Origin: Cupriavidus basilensis
GTDB lineage: Bacteria > Pseudomonadota > Gammaproteobacteria > Burkholderiales > Burkholderiaceae
Length of the DNA: 64,000 nucleotides
Assembly: GCF_000832305.1 (NCBI RefSeq)
Contig: NZ_CP010536.1
Location: forward strand, 3,224,001 to 3,288,000
Direction: 5' to 3'
Part shown: piece by piece, positions 46,563 through 56,975 of the stretch
Layout: every line of letters begins with the position of its first letter
Numbering within the stretch: the stretch's first letter is position 1
Translations under genes and position numbers: made by a program
Notes under the pieces: model-generated
Told to the model about the DNA's origin: nothing
The model's database searches: none
What the model saw: only the letters and a program-made list of their open reading frames with translations

Positions 46563-47150
46563 TTATGGCCGGTATTGTAGCGAAATGCCCGGCTGCCCCA
46601 GGCCTTCGCGCCGGCGCGGGTCGGGAATGTCCTCGCCGGTCTGGCGATCGAAGAACCGCACCGGATGGCCACGCGAGGCCAGCCAGTCGGCCACCGCGAA
46701 GCCCGTGCCCGCCGACCAGATCCGCATGTCCTCGGGCGCCACCAGCTTGTAGTCGGCCAGCTCCTCGGACAACGCGATGGTGCCGCTCGCCTGCACATGG
46801 TAGGCGATGATCAGCTCGTTCTTGCGCATGAACTCGTACACGCCGATCAGCGATACCGAGTGCGCGTCCAGGTTGGTTTCTTCCTTGAGCTCCCGCGCCA
46901 CGCCCTGCTCCGGCGTCTCGTCGCGCTCCATGAAACCGGTCACCAGCGCGAACATTTTTTCCGGCCACGCGGCATTGCGCGCCAGCAGCAGCTTGCCTTC
47001 ATATTCCACCACCGCGGCCAGCACGGGCAGCGGATTATTCCAGTGGACAAAGCCGCACTCTGGCTGGATGCAGGCATCACGTTCGCGGCCGGAATGCGGC
47101 AGCAATTCCAGCGGCGAACCACATTGCGGACAGTATCGGTAAACGGCCAT
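46563..47150 (-). CDS. Nudix hydrolase with zinc ribbon (NADH pyrophosphatase-like)
   Basis: The 195-residue product has a zinc ribbon (Cys7, Cys10, Cys27, Cys32: YCPQCG...CIQPECG) and a Nudix box GFMERDETPEQGVARELKEETNLDA shortened in the usual way around EL.EET (about 72-96). NudC-type enzymes hydrolyse NADH to NMNH and AMP and can remove NAD caps from RNA. At 195 residues it lacks the larger N-terminal domain of E. coli NudC (257 residues) and is the short form common in Burkholderiaceae, so exact substrate is uncertain. Confidence 0.88.
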   Translation of the reverse strand: MAVYRYCPQCGSPLELLPHSGRERDACIQPECGFVHWNNPLPVLAAVVEYEGKLLLARNAAWPEKMFALVTGFMERDETPEQGVARELKEETNLDAHSVSLIGVYEFMRKNELIIAYHVQASGTIALSEELADYKLVAPEDMRIWSAGTGFAVADWLASRGHPVRFFDRQTGEDIPDPRRREGLGQPGISLQYRP

Positions 47151-47208
47151 GCGGGAGCTCCTGTTTTTGTCGTCTTGTTATGTTGTCATTTTATAAGGGC
47201 GGCGGCCT

Positions 47209-48240
47209 TCACGCGCCGCAGGCCACACGCATATCCGCGGCCAGCGCCTCGACGGTTTCCGGCTGCAGATCCCACGAGCACATGAAGCGGCAGCCGCCGG
47301 CACCGATAAACGTATAGAAGCGCCAGCCCTTGGCACGCAGCGCCTCGATGGCCGCGAGCGGCAGCTCGGCAAAGACAGCGTTGGACTCCGTCGGGAACAT
47401 GATGCGCACGCCCGGGATGCTGGCAATGCGCTCATGCAGCAGCTGCGCCATGGCGTTGGCATGGCGGGCGTTGCCGAGCCACACATCGTTCTCGAGCAAG
47501 CCCAGCCACGGGGCCGAGATAAAACGCATCTTGGAAGCCAGTTGCCCGGCCTGCTTGACGCGGTAAGCAAAATCCTCGGCCAGCTTGCGGTCGAAGAACA
47601 CCACGGCCTCGCCCACCGGCAGGCCGTTCTTGGTACCGCCGAAGCACAGCACGTCCACCCCTGCGCGCCAGGTGATCTCGGACGGATGCACACCGAGTGA
47701 AGCCACGGCATTGGCAAAGCGAGCGCCATCCATGTGCACGCGCAACTGGCGGCGCTTGGCGATGGCGGCAATGGCTCGCACTTCCTCCACCGTGTACACC
47801 GTGCCGACCTCGGTCGACTGCGTCAGCGACACCACCTTGGGCTTGGGATAGTGGATATCGGAGCGGCGCGTCACCAGCGCTTCCACCGCATCGGGCGTGA
47901 GCTTGCCGTTGGCGCCCGGCGCGGTCAGCAGCTTGGAGCCGTTGGAGAAAAACTCCGGGCCGCCGCACTCATCGGTCTCGATATGTGCCAGCTCATGGCA
48001 GATCACCGAGTGGTAGGACTGGCACAGCGCGGACAGTGCCAGTGAGTTCGCCGCGGTCCCGTTGAAGACGAAAAACACCTCGCAATCGGTCTGGAACAGG
48101 TCGCGGATCCGGTCGCAGACTTTTTGCGTCCAAGAGTCGTCGCCATAGGCCTGCTCGTGGCCGCTGCCGTTGGCTTCGAGGAAATACTTGAGCGATTCCG
48201 GACAGAAGCCGGCGTAGTTATCGGAGGCGAAATGCTGCAT
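47209..48240 (-). CDS. Low-specificity L-threonine aldolase-like PLP enzyme
   Basis: The 343-residue fold-type I PLP enzyme starts MQHFASDNYAGFCPESL at 48240 (48276 is an alternative). It has the LtaE-type signatures FNGTAANSLALSAL, HIETDECGGPEFFS, RVHMDGARFANAVASLG and the Schiff-base lysine Lys204 in CFGGTKNGLPVG. These enzymes split L-threonine or L-allo-threonine into glycine and acetaldehyde. It precedes a tautomerase gene on the upstream side, all on the minus strand. Confidence 0.93.
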   Translation of the reverse strand: MQHFASDNYAGFCPESLKYFLEANGSGHEQAYGDDSWTQKVCDRIRDLFQTDCEVFFVFNGTAANSLALSALCQSYHSVICHELAHIETDECGGPEFFSNGSKLLTAPGANGKLTPDAVEALVTRRSDIHYPKPKVVSLTQSTEVGTVYTVEEVRAIAAIAKRRQLRVHMDGARFANAVASLGVHPSEITWRAGVDVLCFGGTKNGLPVGEAVVFFDRKLAEDFAYRVKQAGQLASKMRFISAPWLGLLENDVWLGNARHANAMAQLLHERIASIPGVRIMFPTESNAVFAELPLAAIEALRAKGWRFYTFIGAGGCRFMCSWDLQPETVEALAADMRVACGA

Positions 48241-48348
48241 GGGGTGATCCGTGGCGGGTGGCGTGGCGCATGCCATGGGCGTCGGGGCTTGTGGCCTTTG
48301 GCCCGGGGCGGTTTCTGGTATGGGGCTTGTTGCGTCGCTGCGCGTGGC

Positions 48349-48537
48349 TTACTTCTTGTCAGCCCACAGCTGGCCGCCGGTGGACCAGTTCTCGCGCTTG
48401 ATGTCGGTGATGATGATATCCACGGCCGAGGCCGAGCAGCCGAGCGTCTCGCAGGTGACGCGGGTGACTTCCTCGACCAGCTTGCGCTTTTGCTCGATGG
48501 TGCGGCCTTCGAAGAGTTCTACGTGGTAAGTCGGCAT
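48349..48537 (-). CDS. 4-oxalocrotonate tautomerase-like protein
   Basis: The 62-residue product starts MPTYHVELFEGRT at 48537 with GGAAG upstream; after Met removal Pro1 would be the catalytic base, the defining residue of the tautomerase family, and the length is typical. It carries RTIEQKRKLVEEVTRVTCETLG. Members interconvert keto and enol forms in meta-cleavage pathways, but no such genes lie next to it. It is 96 bases downstream of a class II aldolase-like gene on the same strand. Confidence 0.9.
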   Translation of the reverse strand: MPTYHVELFEGRTIEQKRKLVEEVTRVTCETLGCSASAVDIIITDIKRENWSTGGQLWADKK

Positions 48538-48633
48538 GGCTTGCTTCCTGTTTCCTGTTGTCGTTTTGTTTTTCGTTGTCCGTTGCGGATTGCCCTGGCG
48601 ATGCGCGCAGGGATCTGCCAGCACCCGTCAAAG

Positions 48634-49407
48634 TCAATCGCGGTACGAAACATCGATTCTATCGAGTTTGCGCAACAGCGACGGCCATTCCAGTTCGCCC
48701 TCGACGGCGCCGCCGTCGTCAAGCTGCTCGGACGCCCGTTGTGCCAGCGCATGCGGCGGCTGCACGACCTGTCCGCCAGCCTGCGCGCCAAGCTGGATCT
48801 CGCAGGCCTTGATGAGCGTCGCCATCAGCACGTACGCCTCGGCCACGGTCCGGCCAACCGTCAGCGTGCCGTGGTTGCGCAGCAGCATGGCGGGATGCTG
48901 GCCGAGCGACGCGGTCAGCCGCGCGCCCTCGGCGGGCGTGAACGCCAGGCCTTCGTAGTCGTGATAGGCCAACCGGCCATAGAAGCGCAAGGCGTGCTGC
49001 GAGAGCGCCAGCAGACCGCAGGCCTGGGCCGATACCGACACGCCAGCGCTGTTATGCAGGTGCATCACGCACACCGCATCGGGGCGCGCTGCATGCACCG
49101 CGCCATGCAGCGCGAAGCCGGTAACGTTGACCGCATGCGTGCTGTCGCCCACCACCTCGCCGCGGCCATTGATCTTGACCAGGTCGCTGGCGCGGATTTC
49201 GTCGAAGGCAAAGCCGAACGGATTGATCAGGAAGTGATCGGGCTCATCCGGCACGGCTGCAGAGATATGGGTGTAGATGAGGTCGTCCCAACCTTGCCGG
49301 GCGCACAGGCGGTAAGCCGCCGCCAGGTCGACGCGCATGCGCGACTCGGCTTGCGTGACGGGTTGAGTGGCGCCCGCGGCACGGGCGGGCTGCAAGGCAA
49401 AGGACAT
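48634..49407 (-). CDS. Class II aldolase/adducin family protein
   Basis: The 257-residue product starts at 49407 (AGGAG 7 bases upstream). It has the fold signatures LCARQGWDDLIYTHISAAV, NPFGFAFDEI, the metal-binding CVMHLHNSAG and LRNHGTLTVG, as in fuculose-phosphate aldolase and adducin heads. Members include aldolases, epimerases and unknown proteins; the zinc histidines are intact. The start gives the usual family N-terminus. It lies 131 bases after the MFS gene on the same strand. The substrate is not known. Confidence 0.9.
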   Translation of the reverse strand: MSFALQPARAAGATQPVTQAESRMRVDLAAAYRLCARQGWDDLIYTHISAAVPDEPDHFLINPFGFAFDEIRASDLVKINGRGEVVGDSTHAVNVTGFALHGAVHAARPDAVCVMHLHNSAGVSVSAQACGLLALSQHALRFYGRLAYHDYEGLAFTPAEGARLTASLGQHPAMLLRNHGTLTVGRTVAEAYVLMATLIKACEIQLGAQAGGQVVQPPHALAQRASEQLDDGGAVEGELEWPSLLRKLDRIDVSYRD

Positions 49408-49538
49408 GATTCGGCTCCTGCGCCGCGCGGATGCCGCGCGCCGGTTCAGCCAACCGGCGCCGGGGGCGGCAAAGGCGATACTGTAGCGCAAGGCCGGCGC
49501 CGCGTCAGGGCGTGCGCCGGCAGCTTGGAAGAGCCGGA

Positions 49539-50750
49539 TTATCTGCGTTGTTGCCGGCTCATCCAGGCGAAGATCGCGCCACCCAGCAACAGGGCCGCCA
49601 CGGCGCAGCCAAGCGAGGCGGCGAAGCCGCCGGTGCGTGCCACCAGCGCCGTGGCCAGCGGCGGCCCGACAATCTGGCCGAGGCCGTAGCTGGCGGTCAT
49701 CAGGCCCATCAGGCGCTGCGCCTGTGCGCCCCACAACCGGCGCGCCTCGCGCATGGCGAACGACACCAGCGCATTGAACGGCAACCCGGCCAGCATGCTG
49801 CTGAGCGCGAAACCCGCCACCGTTGGCCAGGCCACCGCGATGGCCACGCCGATCGCCTGCATCACATAGGTAAAGACCAGCAGCCGGCGATTGTCGCGCT
49901 CCGTGCTGACGCGTGAGGCGACGAAAGCGCCAATGGTCACCCCCACGCCGAAGATGGGCCAGAACAGGTCTGCCCACAGCGAGTCCGGCATGGCCTGGCG
50001 CGCGATCACCGGCAAGAACGTGGCCGTGATGATGTAGCCGAAGCCCGCCAGGCCGTAGGCGAAGGTCAGCAGCCAGGTCTCGCGGCCAAGCCGCGGCGCC
50101 GCTTGCGCCGGCGCGGCCGGGCCGGCTGCGTGCGCGGTGCGCGGCGCGGGCGTGAAGACATGCCAGACCGCGCTGACCAGCAGCACCGCGAGCGCGCCGA
50201 AGGCCAGCCAGCCCCAGCTGGCCCGCCAGCCGGCGCTCACCATGGCAAAGACGGAAACGCCCGTGATGACGATACCAATGCCCGGCCCGCAAAAGATCAC
50301 GCCACCCAGCGACGCCCGGCCCAGTTCGGCCAGCCGGTGCATGCACCAGGCCGAGCCGTAGACCATGACCATCGCGCTGGCCACGCCGGCCGCGGCGCGC
50401 CACAGGCCCCAGGCCGCCATGCCGCCGGGCGCCGCCATGCCAAGCGTCAGCGCGACGGTAGCCACCATGCCGAGCCGGACCATGCGCGCCGGGTCGGGCC
50501 GGATGAACAGGCAAGCGGCCGCGCCGGCGAAGTAGCCCAGGTAGTTCAGCGTAGCCAGCCAGCCGCCCTCGCCCAGCGTGACGCTGCCGTCGTGCAGCAT
50601 CATGGGCAGCAGCGGCGTAAAGGCGAAGCGGCCAACGCCCATCGCCACGCCCAGCGCCACCAGCCCCGCCAGGGCCACGGCCCGCACGCCAGGCTGTGCC
50701 GGCGCCGGCGCGGCGGCGGCGCGTGATGCCAGTGTGGATGTGGATTTCAT
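49539..50750 (-). CDS. YbfB/YjiJ-family MFS transporter
   Basis: The 403-residue product has twelve hydrophobic helices in the MFS pattern, with VGRFAFTPLLPMML near the start, the family hallmark. YbfB/YjiJ members are inner-membrane exporters of unknown substrate. The start at 50750 gives full length. A LysR gene is divergent, 122 bases away, and probably regulates it; an inverted repeat lies between them. The gap to the downstream aldolase-like gene suggests co-transcription is possible but not certain. Confidence 0.92.
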   Translation of the reverse strand: MKSTSTLASRAAAAPAPAQPGVRAVALAGLVALGVAMGVGRFAFTPLLPMMLHDGSVTLGEGGWLATLNYLGYFAGAAACLFIRPDPARMVRLGMVATVALTLGMAAPGGMAAWGLWRAAAGVASAMVMVYGSAWCMHRLAELGRASLGGVIFCGPGIGIVITGVSVFAMVSAGWRASWGWLAFGALAVLLVSAVWHVFTPAPRTAHAAGPAAPAQAAPRLGRETWLLTFAYGLAGFGYIITATFLPVIARQAMPDSLWADLFWPIFGVGVTIGAFVASRVSTERDNRRLLVFTYVMQAIGVAIAVAWPTVAGFALSSMLAGLPFNALVSFAMREARRLWGAQAQRLMGLMTASYGLGQIVGPPLATALVARTGGFAASLGCAVAALLLGGAIFAWMSRQQRR

Positions 50751-50804
50751 AGGCGCATGCTACGCTCGGGCCGGCGAACCGAAAAATGAATAATTGAGAA
50801 CTAA

Positions 50805-50825
50805 ATCATCTTTTTTTGAGATGAT
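50805..50825. promoter_or_regulatory. Inverted repeat in the MFS-LysR divergent gap
   Basis: ATCATCT-ttttttg-AGATGAT, a 7-bp perfect inverted repeat with a 7-base spacer, lies 47 bases before the LysR start. A T-rich core with AT-rich symmetric arms fits a LysR-type binding site. Assignment is from symmetry and position. Confidence 0.5.
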
Positions 50826-50872
50826 CTTTTGTTCGCCGTCACTTCATCGTCACATCCTGCAAGGGGATCGCA

Positions 50873-51751
50873 ATGGACCTGGCTTCCCTGGAAATCTTTC
50901 GCTCTGTCGTGGAGGAAGGCGGCATCACCCGCGCCGCCACCCGCCTGCACCGCGTGCAGTCCAATGTCACCACCCGCATTCGCCAGCTGGAGGCCTCGCT
51001 CGGCGTCGATCTGTTCCTGCGTGACGGCAAGCGCATGGTGCTGACGCCGGCCGGACAGACTTTGTTCAACTACGCCCGCCGCGTGCTGGACCTGGCCGAA
51101 GAAGCCCGCCAGGCCGTGCTGCCAGCCAGGCCGCAAGGCCGCCTGCGCATCGCCTCGATGGAGAGCACGGCGGCCAGCCGCCTGCCCGCCGTGCTGGCCG
51201 CCTATCACCAGGCGTGGCCGGACGTGGAACTGGAACTGGTGACCTGCCCCACGCGCCAGGCCTTGCAGGCGCTGGCGCGCTTCGAAGTGGACTGCGCCTT
51301 TGTGGCCCAGCCGCTGGATGATCCGGCGCTGGCGTCGCTGCCAGCGTTCGAGGAAGAACTGGTGCTGATCGCCCGCGAGCGCCATGCGCCCATCCACAGC
51401 GCGGCCGACCTGGAAACCCGCACCATGCTGTCGTTCGAGTCCGGCTGCAATTACCGCGGCCGGCTCGAAGCCTGGTTCGGCGCCAGCGGCAGCCCGCCGC
51501 GCCGGGTGCTGGAGCTGGGCTCGTATCACGCCATCATTGCCTGCGCGGCAGCCGGCATTGGCGTGGCGATTGTGCCGCGTTCGGTACTTGGCCTGTACCG
51601 CGACCTGCCCAAGATCAGCCTCCACGGCCTCGGCCAGGCTGGCAAAGTCACCACATTGCTGGCCTGGCATCCGGCCATGGCCAATACCGCGCTGGGCGCC
51701 TTGGCCGACACCCTGCGCGCCCCACGGCCAGGCCTGGCCGCGGCCGCCTGA
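50873..51751 (+). CDS. LysR-family transcriptional regulator
   Basis: The 292-residue product starts at 50873 (AAGGGG upstream). It has an N-terminal winged helix (about 3-60, MDLASLEIFRSVVEEGGITRAATRLHRVQS) and a C-terminal effector domain (about 88-285, RLRIASMESTAASRLPAVLAAYHQAWP). It is divergent from the MFS exporter and likely controls it in response to a small metabolite. The helix-turn-helix has the usual N-V-T-T-R pattern. Confidence 0.94.
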   Translation: MDLASLEIFRSVVEEGGITRAATRLHRVQSNVTTRIRQLEASLGVDLFLRDGKRMVLTPAGQTLFNYARRVLDLAEEARQAVLPARPQGRLRIASMESTAASRLPAVLAAYHQAWPDVELELVTCPTRQALQALARFEVDCAFVAQPLDDPALASLPAFEEELVLIARERHAPIHSAADLETRTMLSFESGCNYRGRLEAWFGASGSPPRRVLELGSYHAIIACAAAGIGVAIVPRSVLGLYRDLPKISLHGLGQAGKVTTLLAWHPAMANTALGALADTLRAPRPGLAAAA

Positions 51752-51845
51752 GTCCACCCGCGGCCGCCAAGCCGGGCAAGATGTGCCCGGTCGCCTACAC
51801 TGGAAGTGGCGCCGCGTTTGCACTCCACGTGCCGGCGCCATTGCC

Positions 51846-53297
51846 ATGAAGCATGTCCCGATGCTCCTGAGATGGCTTGCAACGGCCGTCTGGCTAGCCC
51901 TCGCTGCCTTGGTGGCGACACCGCTGGTCCCCGCCACGCTGGCCAATGCGCAGGCGAGCGCGAACGCGGCCGCCGGCGCCGTTCCCCCCGTTTTCGTCAT
52001 ACCGCTCAAAGGCGCGATCGGCCCGGCCAGCGCGAGCTTTATCGAGCGTGGCATGGCGCGCGCTCGCGATGCCGGCGCACAGTTGATCGTGCTGGAAATG
52101 GACACCCCGGGCGGACTGGACCTGTCCATGCGCGAGATCATCCAGGGCATCCTGGCCTCGCCGGTACCGGTGGCGAGCTACGTCTATCCGGGCGGCGCGC
52201 GCGCGGCCAGCGCCGGCACCTACATCCTCTACGCCAGCCATATCGCCGCGATGGCGCCTGGCACCAACCTGGGCGCGGCCAGCCCGGTGCAGATCGGCAT
52301 TGGCGGGCCACAGAAACCGGAGGCGGCCCCAGGCTCCGCCTCCGCCCCTGCCGGCGCGCCGCCGCAGGACACCATGGAGCGCAAGCAGATGCACGACGCC
52401 TCGGCTTATATACGCGGTCTGGCGCAATTGCGCGGGCGCAATGCCGAGTGGGGCGAACGCGCGGTGCGCGAGGCGGTCAGCCTGTCGGCCAGCGAGGCGG
52501 TCGCGCAGAAGGTCGCGGACCTGATCGCCCCCGACCTGCCCGCCCTGCTGCGCGCCGTGGACGGCAAGCACATCCAGGCCGCCGGCACGGAGCGCGTGCT
52601 GCGCACGGCGCACGCGCCGGTGCAGGTGCTGGAGCCAGACTGGCGCGACAGCTTCCTGGAGGTCATCACCGATCCCAGCGTGGCGCTGATCCTGATGATG
52701 GCCGGCATCTACGGCCTGATCTTCGAGTTCTCCACGCCGGGCATGGTGGTACCCGGCATTGGCGGCGCGATCTGCCTGCTGCTGGCGCTGTTCGCGCTGC
52801 ATATGCTGCCCGTCAGCTACGCAGGCCTGGGGCTGATCGCACTGGGCATTGGCTGCATGGTGGCGGAGCTATACCTGCCCACCTTTGGCGCACTGGGCGT
52901 GGGCGGCATCATCGCCTTCATCTTCGGCGCGGTGATGCTGATCGATACGAATGTCCCCGGCTTCGGCATTCCGCTGTGGCTGATCGGCAGCCTGGCACTG
53001 GCCAGCGCGGTGTTCCTGTTCGCCGTCTGGACGCTGCTCTGGCGCGCCCGTCGCATGCCCTCGATCAATGGCGGCGACGCGATGATCGGCATGCCCGGCG
53101 TGGTGCTGGAGGATCTGTGGGATGACGGCTGGGCCGAAATACGCGGCGAACGCTGGCAGGTGCACAGTGCCATGCCGATGACGCACGGCCAGCGCGTGCT
53201 GGTCATCGGACGCCACGGGCTGCTGCTCGAGGTGCGCGCCATGGACGGCGCGCAGGCAAGCGCCACCCCGATTCCCCCATCCACTCAAGGAGCATGA
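51846..53297 (+). CDS. NfeD-family membrane serine protease
   Basis: The 483-residue product has a signal anchor (about 8-36), a ClpP-like serine protease domain (about 48-260) with [18 protein letters not shown] (likely Ser122) and a probable Lys180 in [22 protein letters not shown], four to five membrane helices (about 275-400) and a C-terminal OB-fold NfeD domain (about 420-475). The long form is paired with a slipin in most genomes. The start at 51846 gives the signal sequence. It overlaps the slipin gene region by the RBS. Confidence 0.93.
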   Translation: MKHVPMLLRWLATAVWLALAALVATPLVPATLANAQASANAAAGAVPPVFVIPLKGAIGPASASFIERGMARARDAGAQLIVLEMDTPGGLDLSMREIIQGILASPVPVASYVYPGGARAASAGTYILYASHIAAMAPGTNLGAASPVQIGIGGPQKPEAAPGSASAPAGAPPQDTMERKQMHDASAYIRGLAQLRGRNAEWGERAVREAVSLSASEAVAQKVADLIAPDLPALLRAVDGKHIQAAGTERVLRTAHAPVQVLEPDWRDSFLEVITDPSVALILMMAGIYGLIFEFSTPGMVVPGIGGAICLLLALFALHMLPVSYAGLGLIALGIGCMVAELYLPTFGALGVGGIIAFIFGAVMLIDTNVPGFGIPLWLIGSLALASAVFLFAVWTLLWRARRMPSINGGDAMIGMPGVVLEDLWDDGWAEIRGERWQVHSAMPMTHGQRVLVIGRHGLLLEVRAMDGAQASATPIPPSTQGA

Positions 53298-53299
53298 TC

Positions 53300-54061
53300 A
53301 TGGCGTTCGGATTCGGCGCAGGCGGTCTGGTCTTCATCATTGCCTTGCTCATTGTTTCCTCGATCCGCGTGCTGCGCGAGTACGAACGCGGCGTGGTGTT
53401 CATGCTGGGGCGCTTCTGGAAAGTGAAGGGTCCGGGGCTTGTGATCCTGATCCCGGCGGTGCAGCAGATGGTGCGCGTGGACTTGCGCACGGTGGTGATG
53501 GACGTGCCGCCGCAAGACGTGATCTCGCGCGACAACGTGTCGGTCAAGGTGAATGCGGTGGTGTACTTCCGCGTGATCGACCCGGAACGCGCCATCATCC
53601 AGGTGGCGAACTTCCTCGAGGCCACCAGCCAGCTGGCGCAGACCACCTTGCGCTCGGTACTGGGCAAGCATGAGCTCGACGAGATGCTGGCCGAGCGCGA
53701 GCAGCTCAACATCGACATCCAGAAAGCGCTCGATGCCCAGACCGATAGCTGGGGCATCAAGGTCTCCAACGTGGAGATCAAGCACGTCGACCTCAACGAA
53801 ACGATGATCCGCGCCATCGCGCGCCAGGCCGAGGCCGAACGCGAACGGCGCGCCAAGGTCATTCATGCCGAGGGCGAGTTGCAGGCCTCGGTGAAACTGC
53901 TGGAAGCCGCGCAGATGCTGGCAAGGGAACCGCAGGCGATGCAACTGCGTTATCTGCAGACGCTGACGCAGATTGCCGGCGACAAGAGCTCGACGATCGT
54001 GTTTCCGCTGCCCATCGACATCCTGACGCTGATGGGGAAGCTGAGCCGCGAGTCGACGTGA
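53300..54061 (+). CDS. Slipin (stomatin/prohibitin SPFH-domain protein)
   Basis: The 253-residue product starts at ATG 53300: AAGGAG lies 7 bases before it, while the in-frame ATG at 53294 would be 1 base from that site. A single N-terminal membrane helix (about 7-27) is followed by an SPFH domain ([55 protein letters not shown]) and a coiled coil ([22 protein letters not shown]). Slipins scaffold membrane microdomains and are cleaved or regulated by the paired NfeD protease. Confidence 0.95.
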   Translation: MAFGFGAGGLVFIIALLIVSSIRVLREYERGVVFMLGRFWKVKGPGLVILIPAVQQMVRVDLRTVVMDVPPQDVISRDNVSVKVNAVVYFRVIDPERAIIQVANFLEATSQLAQTTLRSVLGKHELDEMLAEREQLNIDIQKALDAQTDSWGIKVSNVEIKHVDLNETMIRAIARQAEAERERRAKVIHAEGELQASVKLLEAAQMLAREPQAMQLRYLQTLTQIAGDKSSTIVFPLPIDILTLMGKLSREST

Positions 54062-54063
54062 AA

Positions 54064-54084
54064 AAAGGCGCCTGGGGCGCCTTT
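54064..54084 (+). terminator. Hairpin after the slipin gene
   Basis: AAAGGCGCC pairs with GGCGCCTTT around a TGG loop, immediately after the stop codon and behind an A run. The T tract is only three bases. Confidence 0.6.
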
Positions 54085-54120
54085 GGGATGCTACTGGGAG
54101 GATTCGGACTGCTGCCAGTT

Positions 54121-54330
54121 TGCGCCCCTCTCCCCCTGAGGGGGAAGGGCCGGGGGAGAGGGCGGGCGCTCGTTACGCCTGCGTGCTGGACAACACCGCG
54201 GGCTTCGCTTCAAGTGGCTCCTGGCTAAGCCACCCCTCTCCCCGTCCCTCTCCCCCTGAGGGGAGAGGGAGAGACAGCCGTCGTCATGGCACGCGGTTTT
54301 GGCCCGTTCCTCGGCTGCGGCGAATGCCTC
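54121..54330 (+). repeat. Hairpin-bearing interspersed repeat, copy A
   Basis: Two CTCTCCCC/GGGGAGAG hairpins (about 54124-54158 and 54245-54269) lie in the convergent gap between the slipin and alaS genes. The second is followed by a conserved block (about 54263-54330: GAGACAGCCGTCGTCATGGC, then an imperfect match) that recurs inverted at 60285-60366. The pair likely ends transcription from both sides. Confidence 0.75.
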
Positions 54331-54350
54331 AGATCTGCCTCAGGCCTGCC

Positions 54351-56975
54351 TCAGACCTTGCTCGCGACCCACTCGCCGACGCCTGCCAGCGCCTGCGGCA
54401 GGTTGGCCGGCTCCGTGCCGCCAGCTTGCGCCATGTCCGGACGGCCGCCGCCCTTGCCGCCGACCTGCTGCGCGACAAAGTTGACCAGCTCGCCGGCCTT
54501 GACCTTGGCGGTGGCATCGGCAGTCACCCCGGCGATCAGGCTGACCTTGCCGTCGGCCACTGCGCCCAGCACGATGGCCGCGGTGCCCAGCTTGTCCTTG
54601 AGCTTGTCCATGGTTTCGCGCAGCGTCTTGACGTCGGCGCCGTCGAGCTGTGCGGCCAGCACCTTGATGCCCTTGACGTCGATGGCCTGCGCCGCCAGCT
54701 CGTCGCCTTGCGAGGCGGCCAGCTTGCTCTTGAGGCGCTCCAGTTCCTTCTCCAGCGCGCGCACTTGTTCCTGCACCTGCCCGATACGCGGCACCAGCTC
54801 GGACGGCTGCGCCTTGAGCGCGGCGGCAGCTTCGTTCAGCTTGGCGTCCAGCGCCTGCAGGTAATGCAGCGCGTTGTCGCCGGTGATGGCTTCGACGCGG
54901 CGGATGCCCGCTGCCACGCCGCTTTCCACCACGATCTTGAACACGCCGATATCGCCGGTGCGGGTCACGTGGGTGCCGCCGCACAGTTCCTTGGAGCTGC
55001 CGATCGACAGCACGCGCACATCGTCGGCGTACTTCTCGCCGAACAGCGCCATCGCGCCGCTCTTGACCGCGTCGTCGAAGGGCATGACTTCAGCACCGGT
55101 GGCTGCGTTCTGCAGGATCTCGGCGTTGACGATCTCCTCGACGCGACGGATCTGCTCGTCGGTCATCGGCGCGTTGTGCGAGAAGTCAAAGCGGGTCTTG
55201 TCCGCGTCGACCAGCGAGCCCTTCTGCTGCACGTGGCTGCCCAGCACTTCACGCAATGCCTTGTGCATCAGGTGAGTGGCCGAGTGGTTGCGCACGGTGC
55301 GCGCGCGGCGCTGCGCATCCACCTGCGCGGTGACGCTGTCGCCGACCTTGAGCGCGCCGCCCGCCAGGGTGCCCTGGTGGCCGAACACATCGGCCTGCAC
55401 CTTGGTGGTATCGACCACGCTGAACACTGCGCTGCCGCTCTTCAGTTCGCCCTGGTCGCCGGCCTGGCCGCCGGACTCGGCGTAGAACGGCGTGTTATCC
55501 AGCACGATCACGCCGGTCTGGCCCGGCTGCATCGTGTCCACGGATGCGCCGTCCACATACAGCGCGGTGATTTTCGCACCGTCCACGCCCAGCTTTTCGT
55601 AGCCGTGGAAGGTGGTCTTGTCGCCCTTATACTCCAGGCCGGCCGCCATCTTGAACTTGCCGGCGGCGCGGGCCTGCTCGCGCTGGCGGCTCATGGCCGC
55701 GTCGAAGGCGGCTTCGTCCACCGTCATTTCCTGCTCGCGGCACACGTCCTGCGTCAGGTCCAGCGGGAAGCCAAAGGTGTCATGCAGCTTGAAGGCAAGT
55801 TCGCCGTCGAGCACGGTACCGCCCTTGGCCTTGACGTCGGCCAGTGCCGCGTCAAGGATGGACATGCCGTTCTCGATGGTTTCGAAGAAGCGCTCCTCTT
55901 CTGCCTTGAGTACTTCCACGACGCGCGCTTCGGCGTCGGACAGTTCCGGGTAGGCTTGGCCCATCTGACCCACCAGATCGCCCACCAGCTTGTGGAAGAA
56001 CGGGGTCTTGCGGCCCAGCTTGTAGCCGTGGCGGATAGCGCGGCGGATGATACGGCGCAGCACGTAGCCGCGGCCTTCATTGCCGGGGATCACACCGTCG
56101 ACGATCAGGAAGGAGCACGCGCGGATGTGGTCGGCGATGACCTTCAGCGAATTGTTGTTGAGATCGGTGGTGCCGGTCTCGCGCGCAGCGCCCTTGATCA
56201 GTGCCTGGAACAGGTCGATCTCATAGTTGCTGTGCACGTGCTGCAGCACCGCGGCGATGCGCTCCAGGCCCATGCCGGTGTCGACGCAGGGCTTGGGCAG
56301 GCGCGGCATATTGCCTTGCTCGTCCCGATTGAACTGCATGAACACCAGGTTCCAGATCTCGATGTAGCGGTCGCCGTCTTCCTCGGGAGATCCCGGGGGG
56401 CCGCCCCACACATCGGGGCCGTGATCGTAGAAGATTTCCGAGCATGGGCCGCAGGGGCCGGTGTCGGCCATCTGCCAGAAGTTGTCGGAGGCGTAGCGCG
56501 CGCCCTTGTTGTCGCCGATGCGCACGATGCGCTCGGGCGGCACGCCGACTTCCTTGGCCCAGATGTCATAGGCTTCGTCGTCTTCCGCGTACACCGTGAC
56601 CCACAGCTTTTCGGCCGGCAGCTGGTAGACCTTGGTCAGCAGCTCCCACGCGTACTGGATCGCCTCGCGCTTGAAATAGTCGCCAAACGAGAAGTTGCCG
56701 AGCATTTCAAAGAACGTGTGGTGACGCGCGGTGTAACCCACATTCTCCAGGTCGTTGTGCTTGCCACCGGCGCGCACCGAGCGCTGCGACGAGGTCGCGC
56801 GGGTGTACGGGCGCTTGTCGGTGCCCAGGAACACGTCCTTGAACTGCACCATGCCGGAGTTGGTAAACAGCAACGTCGGATCGTTCCCCGGCACCAGGCT
56901 GGACGAGCGGACCACGGTATGGCCCTTCGATTCGAAGTACTGCAGGAACTTGCTGCGGATGTCGGAGACTTTCAT
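54351..56975 (-). CDS. alaS: Alanyl-tRNA synthetase
   Basis: The 874-residue product starts [19 protein letters not shown] at 56975; an ATG at 57002 would add nine residues. It shows class II motifs ([36 protein letters not shown]), the editing-domain zinc site [11 protein letters not shown] and CGGTHV, and the C-terminal domain [23 protein letters not shown]. It charges tRNA-Ala and clears mischarged Ser and Gly. Length matches the family. Confidence 0.98.
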   Translation of the reverse strand: MKVSDIRSKFLQYFESKGHTVVRSSSLVPGNDPTLLFTNSGMVQFKDVFLGTDKRPYTRATSSQRSVRAGGKHNDLENVGYTARHHTFFEMLGNFSFGDYFKREAIQYAWELLTKVYQLPAEKLWVTVYAEDDEAYDIWAKEVGVPPERIVRIGDNKGARYASDNFWQMADTGPCGPCSEIFYDHGPDVWGGPPGSPEEDGDRYIEIWNLVFMQFNRDEQGNMPRLPKPCVDTGMGLERIAAVLQHVHSNYEIDLFQALIKGAARETGTTDLNNNSLKVIADHIRACSFLIVDGVIPGNEGRGYVLRRIIRRAIRHGYKLGRKTPFFHKLVGDLVGQMGQAYPELSDAEARVVEVLKAEEERFFETIENGMSILDAALADVKAKGGTVLDGELAFKLHDTFGFPLDLTQDVCREQEMTVDEAAFDAAMSRQREQARAAGKFKMAAGLEYKGDKTTFHGYEKLGVDGAKITALYVDGASVDTMQPGQTGVIVLDNTPFYAESGGQAGDQGELKSGSAVFSVVDTTKVQADVFGHQGTLAGGALKVGDSVTAQVDAQRRARTVRNHSATHLMHKALREVLGSHVQQKGSLVDADKTRFDFSHNAPMTDEQIRRVEEIVNAEILQNAATGAEVMPFDDAVKSGAMALFGEKYADDVRVLSIGSSKELCGGTHVTRTGDIGVFKIVVESGVAAGIRRVEAITGDNALHYLQALDAKLNEAAAALKAQPSELVPRIGQVQEQVRALEKELERLKSKLAASQGDELAAQAIDVKGIKVLAAQLDGADVKTLRETMDKLKDKLGTAAIVLGAVADGKVSLIAGVTADATAKVKAGELVNFVAQQVGGKGGGRPDMAQAGGTEPANLPQALAGVGEWVASKV

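Noticed and set aside
54121..54330. Short repeated CTCTCCC blocks considered as a CRISPR array
   Set aside because: Repeats are hairpins of unequal spacing with no regular spacers and no cas genes nearby.
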